Source: Haemophilus massiliensis (GTDB taxonomy: Bacteria > Pseudomonadota > Gammaproteobacteria > Enterobacterales > Pasteurellaceae). From it: DNA of 32,635 nt. How positions within the stretch are numbered: the stretch's first letter is position 1; every line of letters begins with the position of its first letter. Under the pieces are notes generated by a model. It was not told where the DNA came from. It searched no databases and saw nothing but the letters and a program-made list of their open reading frames with translations. A program made the position numbers and the translations under genes. The stretch spans positions 903,144-935,778 of the forward strand of contig LM994636.1 in assembly GCA_000752995.2 (NCBI GenBank), read 5' to 3'. This document shows, in pieces, positions 10,055 to 18,464 of the stretch.

Positions 10055-10213
10055 TTAGCGCGGACCGCCGCCATTTCCATGTCCGCCAGCACCTCCCTCT
10101 TGCTGCATCATTGGACCACCGCCTCCGCCACCACCGTGCGGACCGGGCCAAGGAAGAAGACAGCCGCTGAGAAATGTACTCAGCAGGGCAACCGCCATCA
10201 GTTTTTTAATCAT
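10055..10213 (-). CDS. Small Gly-rich lipoprotein (52 aa), uncharacterised
   Basis: I do not recognise this protein. The ATG at 10213 has a strong AAGGAG site 5 bases upstream (10219-10224) and opens a 52-codon frame ending in TAA at 10055. Residues 1-17 form a lipoprotein signal (MIKKLMAVALLSTFLSG) with lipobox LSGC, so Cys18 would be lipidated. There is no Asp at +2, which argues for outer-membrane sorting. The mature 35-residue part is extremely Gly-rich (a run of seven Gly after Pro-His, then MMQQ and more Gly, two His, one Asn). It is flanked by a terminator and by a CTTAAG direct-repeat box, so it looks like a free-standing regulated gene. Its small size may have hidden it from annotation. 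Function unknown; metal or surface interaction would be speculation. Confidence 0.82.
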   Translation of the reverse strand: MIKKLMAVALLSTFLSGCLLPWPGPHGGGGGGGPMMQQEGGAGGHGNGGGPR

Positions 10214-10266
10214 ACATACTCCTTACATTAACGTATTGATTACGATAGGCAGTAAAACATACAAAT

Positions 10267-10283
10267 CTTAAGAAAATCTTAAG
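10267..10283 (-). promoter_or_regulatory. CTTAAG-N5-CTTAAG direct repeat, QseB/PmrA-type response-regulator box
   Basis: cttaag at 10267-10272 and again at 10278-10283, 11 bp apart (one helical turn), lie 54 bp before the small lipoprotein start. The flanking bases extend each copy to the 10-mer aaatcttaag. This equals the CTTAA-N6-CTTAA motif reported for QseB in Aggregatibacter and the PmrA/BasR box. The regulator binding it here is inferred, not shown. Confidence 0.65.
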
Positions 10284-10299
10284 TTGTGGGAGGTCGTGT

Positions 10300-11022
10300 T
10301 CAAACCGGCAATTTTATTTCTCGTACGGACATTGTCAGTCCGTCGATCATCAATAATCGACCGCACAAATTCTTGCCGATATTTAACCGCACTTTTATTG
10401 CTTCCAACGCCTGAATGGAACCAATAATGCCGACAATCGGCGATAATACGCCCGCTTCTACGCAGCTGAGTTCGTTATCACCGAACAACCGGCTGAGGCT
10501 GTGATAAGTCGGGGTTTGCGGTGCATAGGTAAATACGCAAACTTGTCCTTCCATACGAATCGCCGCACCGGAAACCAGCGGTGTGGTGTGTTGTTGACAA
10601 CAGCGATCCAGCTGGTTACGAGTGGTCACATTATCGCTACAATCCAGTACCACATCAGCGCGACGGATTAACTTGCTTAAGGCATCGTCGTTCAAAATAC
10701 GGCTGACGGTGTGAATATGAACATGCGGATTGATTTGCTGTAAGGCGATTTTAGCGGACTCTACTTTTAACATGTCCAGACGGCTGTCATTATGTAAGAT
10801 CTGTCGCTGTAGATTGGACAGAGAAACCTTATCGAAGTCCAGTAAAATCAATGTACCGATGCCCGCCGCCGCCAGATATTGCGCCGCCGCGCAGCCCAAC
10901 CCGCCGAGACCGACAATCAGCATGGTGCTGTCTTTTAACTTTTCCTGACCGTCAAAATCCACTTCTTTCAGCACGATCTGGCGGTTGTAACGGAATTCTT
11001 CCGCCGCAGTGAGTTCAGCCAT
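10300..11022 (-). CDS. moeB: Molybdopterin-synthase adenylyltransferase MoeB, without its zinc site
   Basis: An E1-like enzyme that adenylates the C-terminal Gly of MoaD so it can be thiocarboxylated for molybdopterin synthesis. It is 240 residues; E. coli MoeB has 249. Visible motifs are RYNRQ (Arg14), the nucleotide loop GLGGLG (residues 38-43), SNLQRQ with Arg73, and catalytic Asp130 in DCSDN. Cys187 in SCVEAG is kept. The two zinc CxxC pairs are missing: the first is TYHS at 172-175 and the second is removed because the protein ends at REIKLPV. No rhodanese domain is present. It follows moeA by 3 bp, so one transcript is likely. A ThiF-like role is the alternative, but the overall match and the moeA neighbour favour MoeB. 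Confidence 0.9.
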   Translation of the reverse strand: MAELTAAEEFRYNRQIVLKEVDFDGQEKLKDSTMLIVGLGGLGCAAAQYLAAAGIGTLILLDFDKVSLSNLQRQILHNDSRLDMLKVESAKIALQQINPHVHIHTVSRILNDDALSKLIRRADVVLDCSDNVTTRNQLDRCCQQHTTPLVSGAAIRMEGQVCVFTYAPQTPTYHSLSRLFGDNELSCVEAGVLSPIVGIIGSIQALEAIKVRLNIGKNLCGRLLMIDGLTMSVREIKLPV

Positions 11023-11025
11023 AAC

Positions 11026-12246
11026 TTAACCTAATAAATCGTTGAAAGGTTCGATCATGACCGTTTCGCCGGCCGTCACATTGCCGCGTTCGGCTTCAAG
11101 CACAATAAAACAGTTGCTTTTAACAAACGAACTGAATATATGCGAGCCCTGAAAACCGACAGGTTCCGCTTCGAATTGCCCTTGCGCATTCAACCGATAA
11201 ACACCGCGTTGAAAATCCTGTCTGCCGGGTGCTTTTTTCAGATTAGCGACGGCAATTGCCGGAAAGCGGCGGGGCGGTTGCCAGTAGCGATAACCGCTTA
11301 GTTTGGCGATAGCCGGTTGCATCAATTGATAAAAAGTCACCAGCGCGGACACCGGATTGCCCGGTAAACCGCAGAACCATGCGTTTTCCAGTTTGCCGAA
11401 AGCAAACGGTTTGCCCGGTTTGATGGCGATTTTCCAGAAGTTGACCTGTCCGAGTTTTTCCAGCACGGTTTTGGTAAAATCCGCCTCGCCGACCGACACG
11501 CCACCGCTGGTAATCACCAGATCCGCCTGCTTTTGAGCAGCGATAAAAGCCCGTTCGAACTGTTGTTGATCGTCGGGTAAAATGCCGAAGTCCAGCACCT
11601 CGCAGTTCAGTTTTTCCAGCATCAGTTTTACCGTAAACCGATTGGTATCATAAATTTTCCCATTTTCTAACGGTTGCCCCACCGGCACCAGTTCATCGCC
11701 GGTGGAAAGTACCGCGACTTTTAGACGCGGTAACACCGCAACGTCGGAAATCCCCAGTGAAGCAAGCATCGGTAGGGAAAGTGCGGTCAGTTTTTCACCT
11801 GTTTTTAGAACTATTTCCCCTTTTTTGATGTCTTCGCCACAACGACGGATATGTTGCCCGGGCTTCGGCAACGTTTTAAAGGTTACCGTTCCGTCCGCAT
11901 TTACTTCAGCATCTTCCTGCATAATGACTGCGTCGGCTCCCACCGGAAGCATGGCGCCGGTCATAATTCGAACTGCACTTTGTGCGGTCCATTCTCCGTG
12001 AAAAGGGTTGCCGGCAAAGGCTTTTCCGGCAATAGTCAGGCGCATCGACTGACGCAAATCCGACAGGCGCACGGCATAGCCGTCCATTGCCGAATTATCA
12101 AACGCAGGAACGTTAAGCGGCGAAACCACATCTTGAGCGCAAATGCGGTTAACCGCCTGATCCAGTTTGACGATTCGGGCATTATCGGATGATGGAAAAG
12201 GTAGTTGTGCCAACATTTGATTTAAAGCTTGTTCGAGACTGAGCAT
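11026..12246 (-). CDS. moeA: Molybdopterin molybdenumtransferase MoeA
   Basis: Inserts molybdate into adenylylated molybdopterin, the last step of basic Mo-cofactor synthesis. From the ATG at 12246 it is 406 residues (E. coli 411). Motifs include PAFDNSAMDGYA, RIMTGAMLPVGADAV, VLSTGDELVPVGQPL, the SGGVSVGEADF substrate loop, KPGKPFAFG and GLPGNPVSALV. A longer reading from a TTG at 12264 is possible, but AGAGGA lies 7 bases before 12246 and that start matches the family. It is the first gene of a moeA-moeB pair, with only 3 bp before moeB. An uptake signal lies at 11779-11787. Confidence 0.97.
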   Translation of the reverse strand: MLSLEQALNQMLAQLPFPSSDNARIVKLDQAVNRICAQDVVSPLNVPAFDNSAMDGYAVRLSDLRQSMRLTIAGKAFAGNPFHGEWTAQSAVRIMTGAMLPVGADAVIMQEDAEVNADGTVTFKTLPKPGQHIRRCGEDIKKGEIVLKTGEKLTALSLPMLASLGISDVAVLPRLKVAVLSTGDELVPVGQPLENGKIYDTNRFTVKLMLEKLNCEVLDFGILPDDQQQFERAFIAAQKQADLVITSGGVSVGEADFTKTVLEKLGQVNFWKIAIKPGKPFAFGKLENAWFCGLPGNPVSALVTFYQLMQPAIAKLSGYRYWQPPRRFPAIAVANLKKAPGRQDFQRGVYRLNAQGQFEAEPVGFQGSHIFSSFVKSNCFIVLEAERGNVTAGETVMIEPFNDLLG

Positions 12247-12340
12247 AGCAGATTCCTCTTTCAATAAAATACCCGATTATTTTACTTATTTTTTTCATAG
12301 GATCTAACGATTATTCTCATTTTATTATTGTTTTGTTGTC

Positions 12341-12349
12341 TGGTAGAAT
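12341..12349 (+). promoter_or_regulatory. Extended -10 promoter element for folE
   Basis: TGg-TAGAAT at 12341-12349 lies 30 bp before the folE start. The -35 match is weak. Confidence 0.5.
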
Positions 12350-12379
12350 AAGCCGGATTAATCATTCATGGAGCGGGAA

Positions 12380-13036
12380 ATGAGTAGTATTTCACCAGAA
12401 GCGGAAAAGGTGCGTCGGGCGCTGATAGAAAAAGGGATAGAAACGCCGACCATTGAACTTCAGCGGACAAAAGCACAACGGCGTGCGGGCATTGAACGGC
12501 ATATGCGCGAAGTCATGAAATTAATCGGTTTAGACCTGACCGATGACAGCCTTGAAGAAACGCCGGTGCGTTTGGCAAAAATGTTTGTAGATGAAATTTT
12601 CAGCGGTTTGGATTACGCCAATTTCCCAAAAATTACCAATATTGAAAACCGGATGAAAGTCAGTGAAATGGTATTGGTAAACGATGTTACGCTAACCAGC
12701 ACCTGCGAACATCATTTTGTGACTATCGACGGTATGGTGTCCGTGGCATATTATCCGAAAAAATGGGTGATAGGCTTATCCAAAATTAACCGCGTGGTCG
12801 CTTTTTTTGCCCAGCGACCGCAGGTGCAGGAACGACTGACCGAGCAGATTCTGCTGGCGTTCCAGACTATTTTGGAAACCGACGATGTGGCGGTTTATGT
12901 CAAAGCGACGCATTTTTGTGTTAAATGTCGCGGCATTAAAGACACCAACAGCTACACTGTTACCTCAGCCTTCGGCGGGATTTTCCTAAACGATCGGGAA
13001 ACCCGCAAAGAGTTTTTAACCTTAATTAATAAATAA
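12380..13036 (+). CDS. folE: GTP cyclohydrolase I FolE
   Basis: Converts GTP to 7,8-dihydroneopterin triphosphate, the entry to folate (and queuosine) synthesis. It forms a zinc-dependent decamer in the cytoplasm. From the ATG at 12380 it is 218 residues; a GGAG 6 bases upstream supports this start over the in-frame ATG at 12368. Zinc ligands are visible in [13 protein letters not shown] (Cys and second His) and [11 protein letters not shown] (Cys), with substrate residues in [23 protein letters not shown]. It is monocistronic, ending in a clear terminator. Confidence 0.97.
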   Translation: MSSISPEAEKVRRALIEKGIETPTIELQRTKAQRRAGIERHMREVMKLIGLDLTDDSLEETPVRLAKMFVDEIFSGLDYANFPKITNIENRMKVSEMVLVNDVTLTSTCEHHFVTIDGMVSVAYYPKKWVIGLSKINRVVAFFAQRPQVQERLTEQILLAFQTILETDDVAVYVKATHFCVKCRGIKDTNSYTVTSAFGGIFLNDRETRKEFLTLINK

Positions 13037-13044
13037 CCTGCCGA

Positions 13045-13073
13045 CGCCGAAATAGATATTTCGGCGTTTTTTT
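13045..13073 (+). terminator. folE terminator
   Basis: cgccgaaat (13045-13053) pairs perfectly with atttcggcg (13058-13066), with a 4-nt loop and a run of seven T after it. Confidence 0.92.
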
Positions 13074-13160
13074 ATCCCTTTCAATAAATTGAAGTCTAAT
13101 TATTAAGTTTTATTTTGTAATCTTTTCTTTACTCCAAAGTCTCTTTAAATTATCATATTA

Positions 13161-13179
13161 AATAATAATAATTATCATT
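13161..13179 (+). promoter_or_regulatory. Fur box upstream of the TonB receptor gene
   Basis: The 19-mer at 13161-13179 (aataataataattatcatt) matches the Fur palindrome AATGATAATnATTATCATT at all defined positions but one (G to A at 13164). It lies 28 bp before the receptor start, a position suited to repression when iron is plentiful. Confidence 0.88.
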
Positions 13180-13206
13180 TGCTTTGTGCTTTTTAGGGAT
13201 CATTTA

Positions 13207-15579
13207 ATGTTCAATTACAATAAAAATTTATTGGCCGTTGTCATCGGTTCGGTATTTTCTACCGGATTATCTGCCGCTGAAAGCGGTAGCGGTGATAGTC
13301 AGCATAAACTGGCGGAAATCGTGGTTTACGCCGACCAAAACCGCTCTTTATCCTCCATTCAAACCATTAATCGCGAAGAGATGCGAAAAACGCCGGCGAC
13401 AAACGGCAATATTTCCGATTATTTAGCCTCTAATCCGCATGTGCGCTATGAAAACAGCGATAAAGACGGTTTTTTGCGTGGCGAAATTAAGCCGGAAAAT
13501 ATTTCCATTAACGGGGCGGATTTTAATCAGACCGCGTATTTTGTGGATAATGTGAACATCAATAATGATCTGACCGTTGACAGTGAAATTTTTGATGGTT
13601 CGGTTCAGACGGTTCCGGGACTGAGCAGTACCCAGGCATATTTTTTTGATGCGACGATGCTGTCTAAAGTGGAACTGCATGACAGTAATATTTCCGCCAG
13701 TCTGGGTGGCTTTACCGGCGGGGCGGTAGTGGCAAAGACCAAACAATATGACGGTCATAATCGTATCGGATTAAAATATCGTACCACGCATTCTTCTTGG
13801 GCAAGGATGAAAACGGATGATTCGTTACGGAAAACGCTTGCGCAGGTTCGTCCTGATGACGGCGGTTCAGCGATATTCCAGCCGAAATACGGTAAACAGT
13901 TTTTCTCTTTAACGGCAGAACAAGGATTAACGGATAATCTAGGTATGGTATTCGGGTTTAGCCGTCGGATCAGCCGAATTGAACAAAATCGGTTGATTCG
14001 CCCGGAAAAAGATAAACCGGTTCGATTAGATAAAGAAAATCATTCCCGTCTGGCGGATACGGCACTGTTGAATTTTAATTATACGCCGAATGATAACGAT
14101 CGTTTTGAATTAGGCTTCCGCTATTCCGGCTATAAAGAAAGCAAATATTATCGCGATAATATCGGTAACAATGTTGATGATTATCATAATGCCTACGGTA
14201 TGACTTTATCTTGGGTACACGCGTTTGAGTCGGGTGTATTGACCAATACCTTGGCTTATGATCAGTTTTTTGATAAACGTAAATCACGCTCCGACAGTGT
14301 GGAGATCGTTTCTGTTCTTGACGATAATTATGATTCACTATACAGCTATGAAAAAGGTGGTTGGGGCGACAGCGAGCTGACCCAGCGTAATCTGCATTTT
14401 TCTACCGAATATGCGGTGAACCCGTTTAATTGGGGAAATTTCGATCATTCTATATCCTTGGGCGGTATTTATCAGGGTACTTCTTATCGCTTTCATCGAC
14501 CTAGAGCGGTGAATACTAAACTCATTGATATTTATCCCGATTCCTCCTCTATGCTGTTGCAGGAAGAAATTGTCCCGGCCGGCAGCGTAAAAACCAACTA
14601 TCAAAATATTGTTGTCTATGCAGAGGATTTAATCACATGGCGGAATATAGAATTGCGCCCTGGCATTCGTGCCGAACGGGATGATTATTTAAAAAATAAT
14701 AATATCGCACCGCGCTTTGTGGCACGTTATAGCCCTTGGCAAGAAACCAAGTTCAGTTTGGGTTTGAATCGTTATTACGGACGGTCTTTTTCGTCGTTAA
14801 AACTGACCAATGAAATTTTACGGTTGAATAATGATCTTTCCAGACAGCATCAGGCATTCGGTGCGCTGAAAACCCCTTATGCGGATGAACTGAGTTTAGG
14901 CTTTGAGCAGCATATTGCCAATTGGGCGTTGAAACTGAATTATATTCACCGCAAGAACAAAAACCGTATTGTATTGAGACGTGAGAACCGCAAAACGGCT
15001 TATCGTAACGGCAATGATTTCGGCGTCGATGTGTATGCTTTGCAGCTCAATAATATTGAACCGTGGCAATGGGGAAACAGCTATTGGAATGCCAGTTTGG
15101 GATTTGACTGGCTAACAACCAAACGAGCGGATCTGGACAAGGATCTTAATCCCAACGAACGGGTTTATTTAGACGGTAAAGCGATGACTCGGCGACAAAT
15201 GGAACAAAAAGTCAATAGCAGCACTGAGGACTGGATTGTGCGCGCCGGGCTGGATATGAGTATACCGGACTATGCAATTACATGGTCGAACAGATTGTAT
15301 GTCAAAGCACCGATAAGAGGCTATGAGCAGATAAGTTCCAATGCCGAAGAGATTTCTCGTTATCGCTCCTTTGATTACGGCACGCACTATCAATGGGATA
15401 GCAGCGTGCGCTGGCAGTTACCGATAAGTGGGACGCATTCCGCTTATATTCAGCTTGATGTATTAAATGTGCTGAATAACGTTCGGCAAAAATCGTCGAA
15501 GAGTATTTCCGCTTCCGATGAATACGGAATTTACAGCGCCGGTCGGGAATTCTGGCTGGAATTAGGCTATAACTTCTAA
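13207..15579 (+). CDS. TonB-dependent outer-membrane receptor, probably for an iron source
   Basis: A 790-residue protein with a signal peptide ([20 protein letters not shown], cleavage likely after LSAA), a TonB-box-like AEIVVYA at about residue 40, a plug domain in the first 150 residues ([12 protein letters not shown]), and a long beta-barrel ending in the outer-membrane C-terminal signature LELGYNF. The ATG at 13207 with AGGGAT upstream is preferred over a GTG at 13186, which would put charged residues ahead of the signal peptide. A near-perfect Fur box precedes it and an M16 protease gene follows, the pairing seen in YddB-PqqL and FusA-FusC systems. The ligand cannot be read from the sequence; an iron-carrying protein or peptide is inferred from context. 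Confidence 0.9.
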   Translation: MFNYNKNLLAVVIGSVFSTGLSAAESGSGDSQHKLAEIVVYADQNRSLSSIQTINREEMRKTPATNGNISDYLASNPHVRYENSDKDGFLRGEIKPENISINGADFNQTAYFVDNVNINNDLTVDSEIFDGSVQTVPGLSSTQAYFFDATMLSKVELHDSNISASLGGFTGGAVVAKTKQYDGHNRIGLKYRTTHSSWARMKTDDSLRKTLAQVRPDDGGSAIFQPKYGKQFFSLTAEQGLTDNLGMVFGFSRRISRIEQNRLIRPEKDKPVRLDKENHSRLADTALLNFNYTPNDNDRFELGFRYSGYKESKYYRDNIGNNVDDYHNAYGMTLSWVHAFESGVLTNTLAYDQFFDKRKSRSDSVEIVSVLDDNYDSLYSYEKGGWGDSELTQRNLHFSTEYAVNPFNWGNFDHSISLGGIYQGTSYRFHRPRAVNTKLIDIYPDSSSMLLQEEIVPAGSVKTNYQNIVVYAEDLITWRNIELRPGIRAERDDYLKNNNIAPRFVARYSPWQETKFSLGLNRYYGRSFSSLKLTNEILRLNNDLSRQHQAFGALKTPYADELSLGFEQHIANWALKLNYIHRKNKNRIVLRRENRKTAYRNGNDFGVDVYALQLNNIEPWQWGNSYWNASLGFDWLTTKRADLDKDLNPNERVYLDGKAMTRRQMEQKVNSSTEDWIVRAGLDMSIPDYAITWSNRLYVKAPIRGYEQISSNAEEISRYRSFDYGTHYQWDSSVRWQLPISGTHSAYIQLDVLNVLNNVRQKSSKSISASDEYGIYSAGREFWLELGYNF

Positions 15580-15597
15580 CTGATCAATACAAAAAAC

Positions 15598-15629
15598 TCT
15601 GCGGGAGAAATTCCGCAGATTATTTTTTA
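15598..15629 (+). terminator. Hairpin with T-run between receptor and protease genes
   Basis: tctgcgg (15598-15604) pairs with ccgcaga (15613-15619), and a T-rich tract (tattttttat) follows. It sits 18 bp after the receptor stop and ends about 11 bp before the protease start. It is probably an attenuator giving less protease than receptor, or a full terminator if the protease has its own promoter. Confidence 0.65.
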
Positions 15630-15640
15630 TCGTCATACTT

Positions 15641-18421
15641 ATGAAAAAATGTCTGTTTTATTGCCTTTTTTTATTGATGTTGTGCGGTTGTCATAGCGCA
15701 TTTGATCCTGAGCGGGATATGCAAGAATTGCCTTTTGACCCTGAAATAGTCCATGGCACGTTGGATAATGGATTACGCTATTATATTATGCCGAACCGTC
15801 AGCCCGCTGGCAGAGTGTATATTCGCTTAGTAGTGAATGCCGGTTCAATGAATGAAGAGGATGATCAAAAAGGGGTCGCGCATATTGTCGAACATATGGC
15901 GTTTAATGGAACCCAGCGTTTTCCGCAAAACCAGATTATTGACGCGTTGGAACAATTAGGCATGAAGTTTGCCCGCGATATTAACGCTTTCACCGATTTT
16001 GAAAATACAGTTTACACCTTAAATTTGGCGGATAATGATCCGCAACGTTTAAACCTGGCTTTTGATGTCGTTAACGAATGGATAAATCACGTTACCGTAT
16101 TGCCGCAAGATTTAGCGGCGGAACGTGGCGTTGTGCTGGAAGAATGGCGCTCGCGCTTAAGTCCGATGCTGCGTTTGGGGGATAAAAAAAGCGCCTTGGA
16201 AATGGCAGGCTCGCGCTATGTGTTAAGAGATCCTATCGGGGATGTGGCGATAATCAAAAATGTGACGGCGCGCAGAGTGAAGGATTTTTACAAAAAATGG
16301 TATCGCCCGGATAATATGGCGGTTATTGTGGTCGGCGATATTGATAAAAATAGAATAAAAAATCTGCTGAGTGCAAAATTAAGTCAACCCAATCCTGCGG
16401 CATTACCCCCGTTGGATACAATTGATTATCGCATTCCGTTAATTAAACACTGGCGTTTGGCGTCAATTGATGAACGGGGAATCACAACCCCGTCTATTGA
16501 GCTGAGCTTTTTAACTGATTTTTATGCGAACAATACTGTCGGTGAATATAAGCAAGAATTTATTCGACAGATGCTGATTCGATTGCTGAATGTCAGATTA
16601 CAGCAATGGGAAAAGCGGCAAAGTGCGGTGGATTCTGCGAACTTTTATCAGACTCATCTTGGCAAATACAGCCTGCAAACAGTGTTTTCCGTGCAGTTGA
16701 GCGAGAATAATTATTCCGAAACGATCGATGCATTATTCGGTTTTATTGCGGATATAAAGCAAAATGGTTTTACCGAATCGGAATTACGGGCGGAAATTAG
16801 TCGTTTGCAGAAGCTGAATCAACGGCAATCGGAGATTCGGGCAGGCAGTTTAAAATTGGCGGATGATCTGATACCTGTGGCGGCGAATCGGCAGATCAGT
16901 TTGAATCGTCGCGATAAGTATGTATTGAATAAAAAAATATTATCCGAGGTGAACTTGGATGCGGTGAATGAGGATTTTCGTCGGCTAACGGCTCAGGAAG
17001 CCAAATTACTGCTGATAACCCAGCCATACCCGGCGAAAAAGCTGGCTTTCAGTGTTGAAGATATTCAGCGCCGATGGGAAAATGCCGCCGCGCTAATTGA
17101 AGATAAAGGCGTACAGGCGCAAAAACATGATGTTGAAAGGCTACCGGCTTTCAATCTGTCGCCGGCACGCGCGGTTAAAACGGCATATCATCGACAAGGA
17201 AATATAACGGAATTTACCTTATCTAACGGGAGCCGCCTGATTTACCATTATTCCGATAAGCAGCTGGAACAAGTGTATTTTAAAGCATTGACCGCCGGCG
17301 GGTTACGTTCCGTCGGGCAGGAAAATTATCATTTGCTACGGGCGGCAGTGAGTGCTGTCGATGAAACGGGAATCGGTGCGCTGTCGCAGCAGCAAATCAA
17401 TCACCTGTTCGCACAAACTCCTTTAGTGTTCTCGACTTTACTGAATGATGATTCCCAAGGATTTATCGGTGTTGGTAAACGCGGCGAACTGGAGAATTTG
17501 CTTAAATTGTTCCGTTTAAAATTACAGTCCAGCCCGATTGCGTTGTCGGTATGGCAGAAATATCAGCAGGAAACTGTCCAATATTTTGCCGAAATGGATA
17601 AAGAAACCGAGTTTATGCGTGCGGTGACAAAACTGCGTTATCCCGCGTCGGAAACCGTCTATAGCCAGCATAAAGCGCAGATTCTGGCAGCCGACAAAGA
17701 AACGTTATCCCGCTTATACCGGACAATGATTAACGGAAAAACCGATTTTACTTATTTTATTATCGGCGATGTGCCGGAGGCGACGGTTAAATCTTTAGCG
17801 GAAAAATATCTCGCCAACGTCGATGTCAGAAGACAGACGCGAACTTTTGAGCCGCCGCGGATTACGGTGCCGAAACAACGCTTTGTACTTAAAGGACTGA
17901 CCGAACCGCGAGCGGAAGTCGAATTGTATTTAACTGCTGAGCATAACTGGAGTGCGGAGGATGAGTATATATTAGACGTGCTGGCGGATATTCTTCAGGA
18001 AAAACTGCGCATCGCATTGCGGGAAAAAGAGAGCGGGATTTATTCGGTCAATACGTGGTTATCGCAAGAGGCGAAAACGCCACAAATTGAAGGAAAAATT
18101 ACCTTCAGCTGTGCGCCGGAACGCGTAGATGCATTACTTGCGTTGACCCATCGGATTTTAGACGATTTGCGCACTCAAGGTCTTGATCCACGAGACATCG
18201 CGAAAACACTGGCGGAAAAGCAGATCCAGATTAAACAGCAGTTTGATTCGCTGTTATATATATCAGAAAAAATCGAACAAAGTTACCGGTTAGATAACTC
18301 GCCGCGCCTGATTTATTTATATCAGCAATTGGAGCAAATTGTAACAAAGCATAATCTGGATCGTATGGCAGCAATAGTGTTGAAACCTGAGGCAAGATTT
18401 GAGGCGGTGCTGACACAATAA
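15641..18421 (+). CDS. pqqL: M16-family zinc metalloprotease, PqqL/FusC type, predicted lipoprotein
   Basis: 926 residues, close to E. coli PqqL and Pectobacterium FusC, with two M16 halves. The active-site inverted zinc motif is H81-I-V-E84-H85 (HIVEHMAFNG), and the third ligand is E161 in AAERGVVLEEWR, 76 residues on as expected. The N-terminal R/Y region of the C-terminal half is recognisable in LRSVGQENYHLLRAAVSA. The signal sequence ends in LCGC, so Cys17 may be lipidated, making this a membrane-anchored periplasmic protease. Its start lacks a clear ribosome site. With the Fur-controlled receptor upstream it probably degrades an imported protein in the periplasm, as FusC does with ferredoxin. 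One uptake signal lies at 16621-16629. Confidence 0.9.
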   Translation: MKKCLFYCLFLLMLCGCHSAFDPERDMQELPFDPEIVHGTLDNGLRYYIMPNRQPAGRVYIRLVVNAGSMNEEDDQKGVAHIVEHMAFNGTQRFPQNQIIDALEQLGMKFARDINAFTDFENTVYTLNLADNDPQRLNLAFDVVNEWINHVTVLPQDLAAERGVVLEEWRSRLSPMLRLGDKKSALEMAGSRYVLRDPIGDVAIIKNVTARRVKDFYKKWYRPDNMAVIVVGDIDKNRIKNLLSAKLSQPNPAALPPLDTIDYRIPLIKHWRLASIDERGITTPSIELSFLTDFYANNTVGEYKQEFIRQMLIRLLNVRLQQWEKRQSAVDSANFYQTHLGKYSLQTVFSVQLSENNYSETIDALFGFIADIKQNGFTESELRAEISRLQKLNQRQSEIRAGSLKLADDLIPVAANRQISLNRRDKYVLNKKILSEVNLDAVNEDFRRLTAQEAKLLLITQPYPAKKLAFSVEDIQRRWENAAALIEDKGVQAQKHDVERLPAFNLSPARAVKTAYHRQGNITEFTLSNGSRLIYHYSDKQLEQVYFKALTAGGLRSVGQENYHLLRAAVSAVDETGIGALSQQQINHLFAQTPLVFSTLLNDDSQGFIGVGKRGELENLLKLFRLKLQSSPIALSVWQKYQQETVQYFAEMDKETEFMRAVTKLRYPASETVYSQHKAQILAADKETLSRLYRTMINGKTDFTYFIIGDVPEATVKSLAEKYLANVDVRRQTRTFEPPRITVPKQRFVLKGLTEPRAEVELYLTAEHNWSAEDEYILDVLADILQEKLRIALREKESGIYSVNTWLSQEAKTPQIEGKITFSCAPERVDALLALTHRILDDLRTQGLDPRDIAKTLAEKQIQIKQQFDSLLYISEKIEQSYRLDNSPRLIYLYQQLEQIVTKHNLDRMAAIVLKPEARFEAVLTQ

Positions 18422-18464
18422 CACGGAATAGATAAAGGAGCGGACGGTTATCCGCTTCGAGGGG

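Noticed and set aside
12309..12331. Fur-like sequence upstream of folE/moeA
   Set aside because: It matches only about two thirds of the Fur palindrome, far weaker than the true box at 13161, and the genes are not iron-linked.
13186..13206. GTG start for the TonB receptor
   Set aside because: It adds a charged stretch before the signal peptide, while the ATG at 13207 has AGGGAT at proper distance.
18439..18456. Short hairpin between pqqL and ydjA as a terminator
   Set aside because: The 6-bp stem has no T-run on either strand, so termination cannot be supported.
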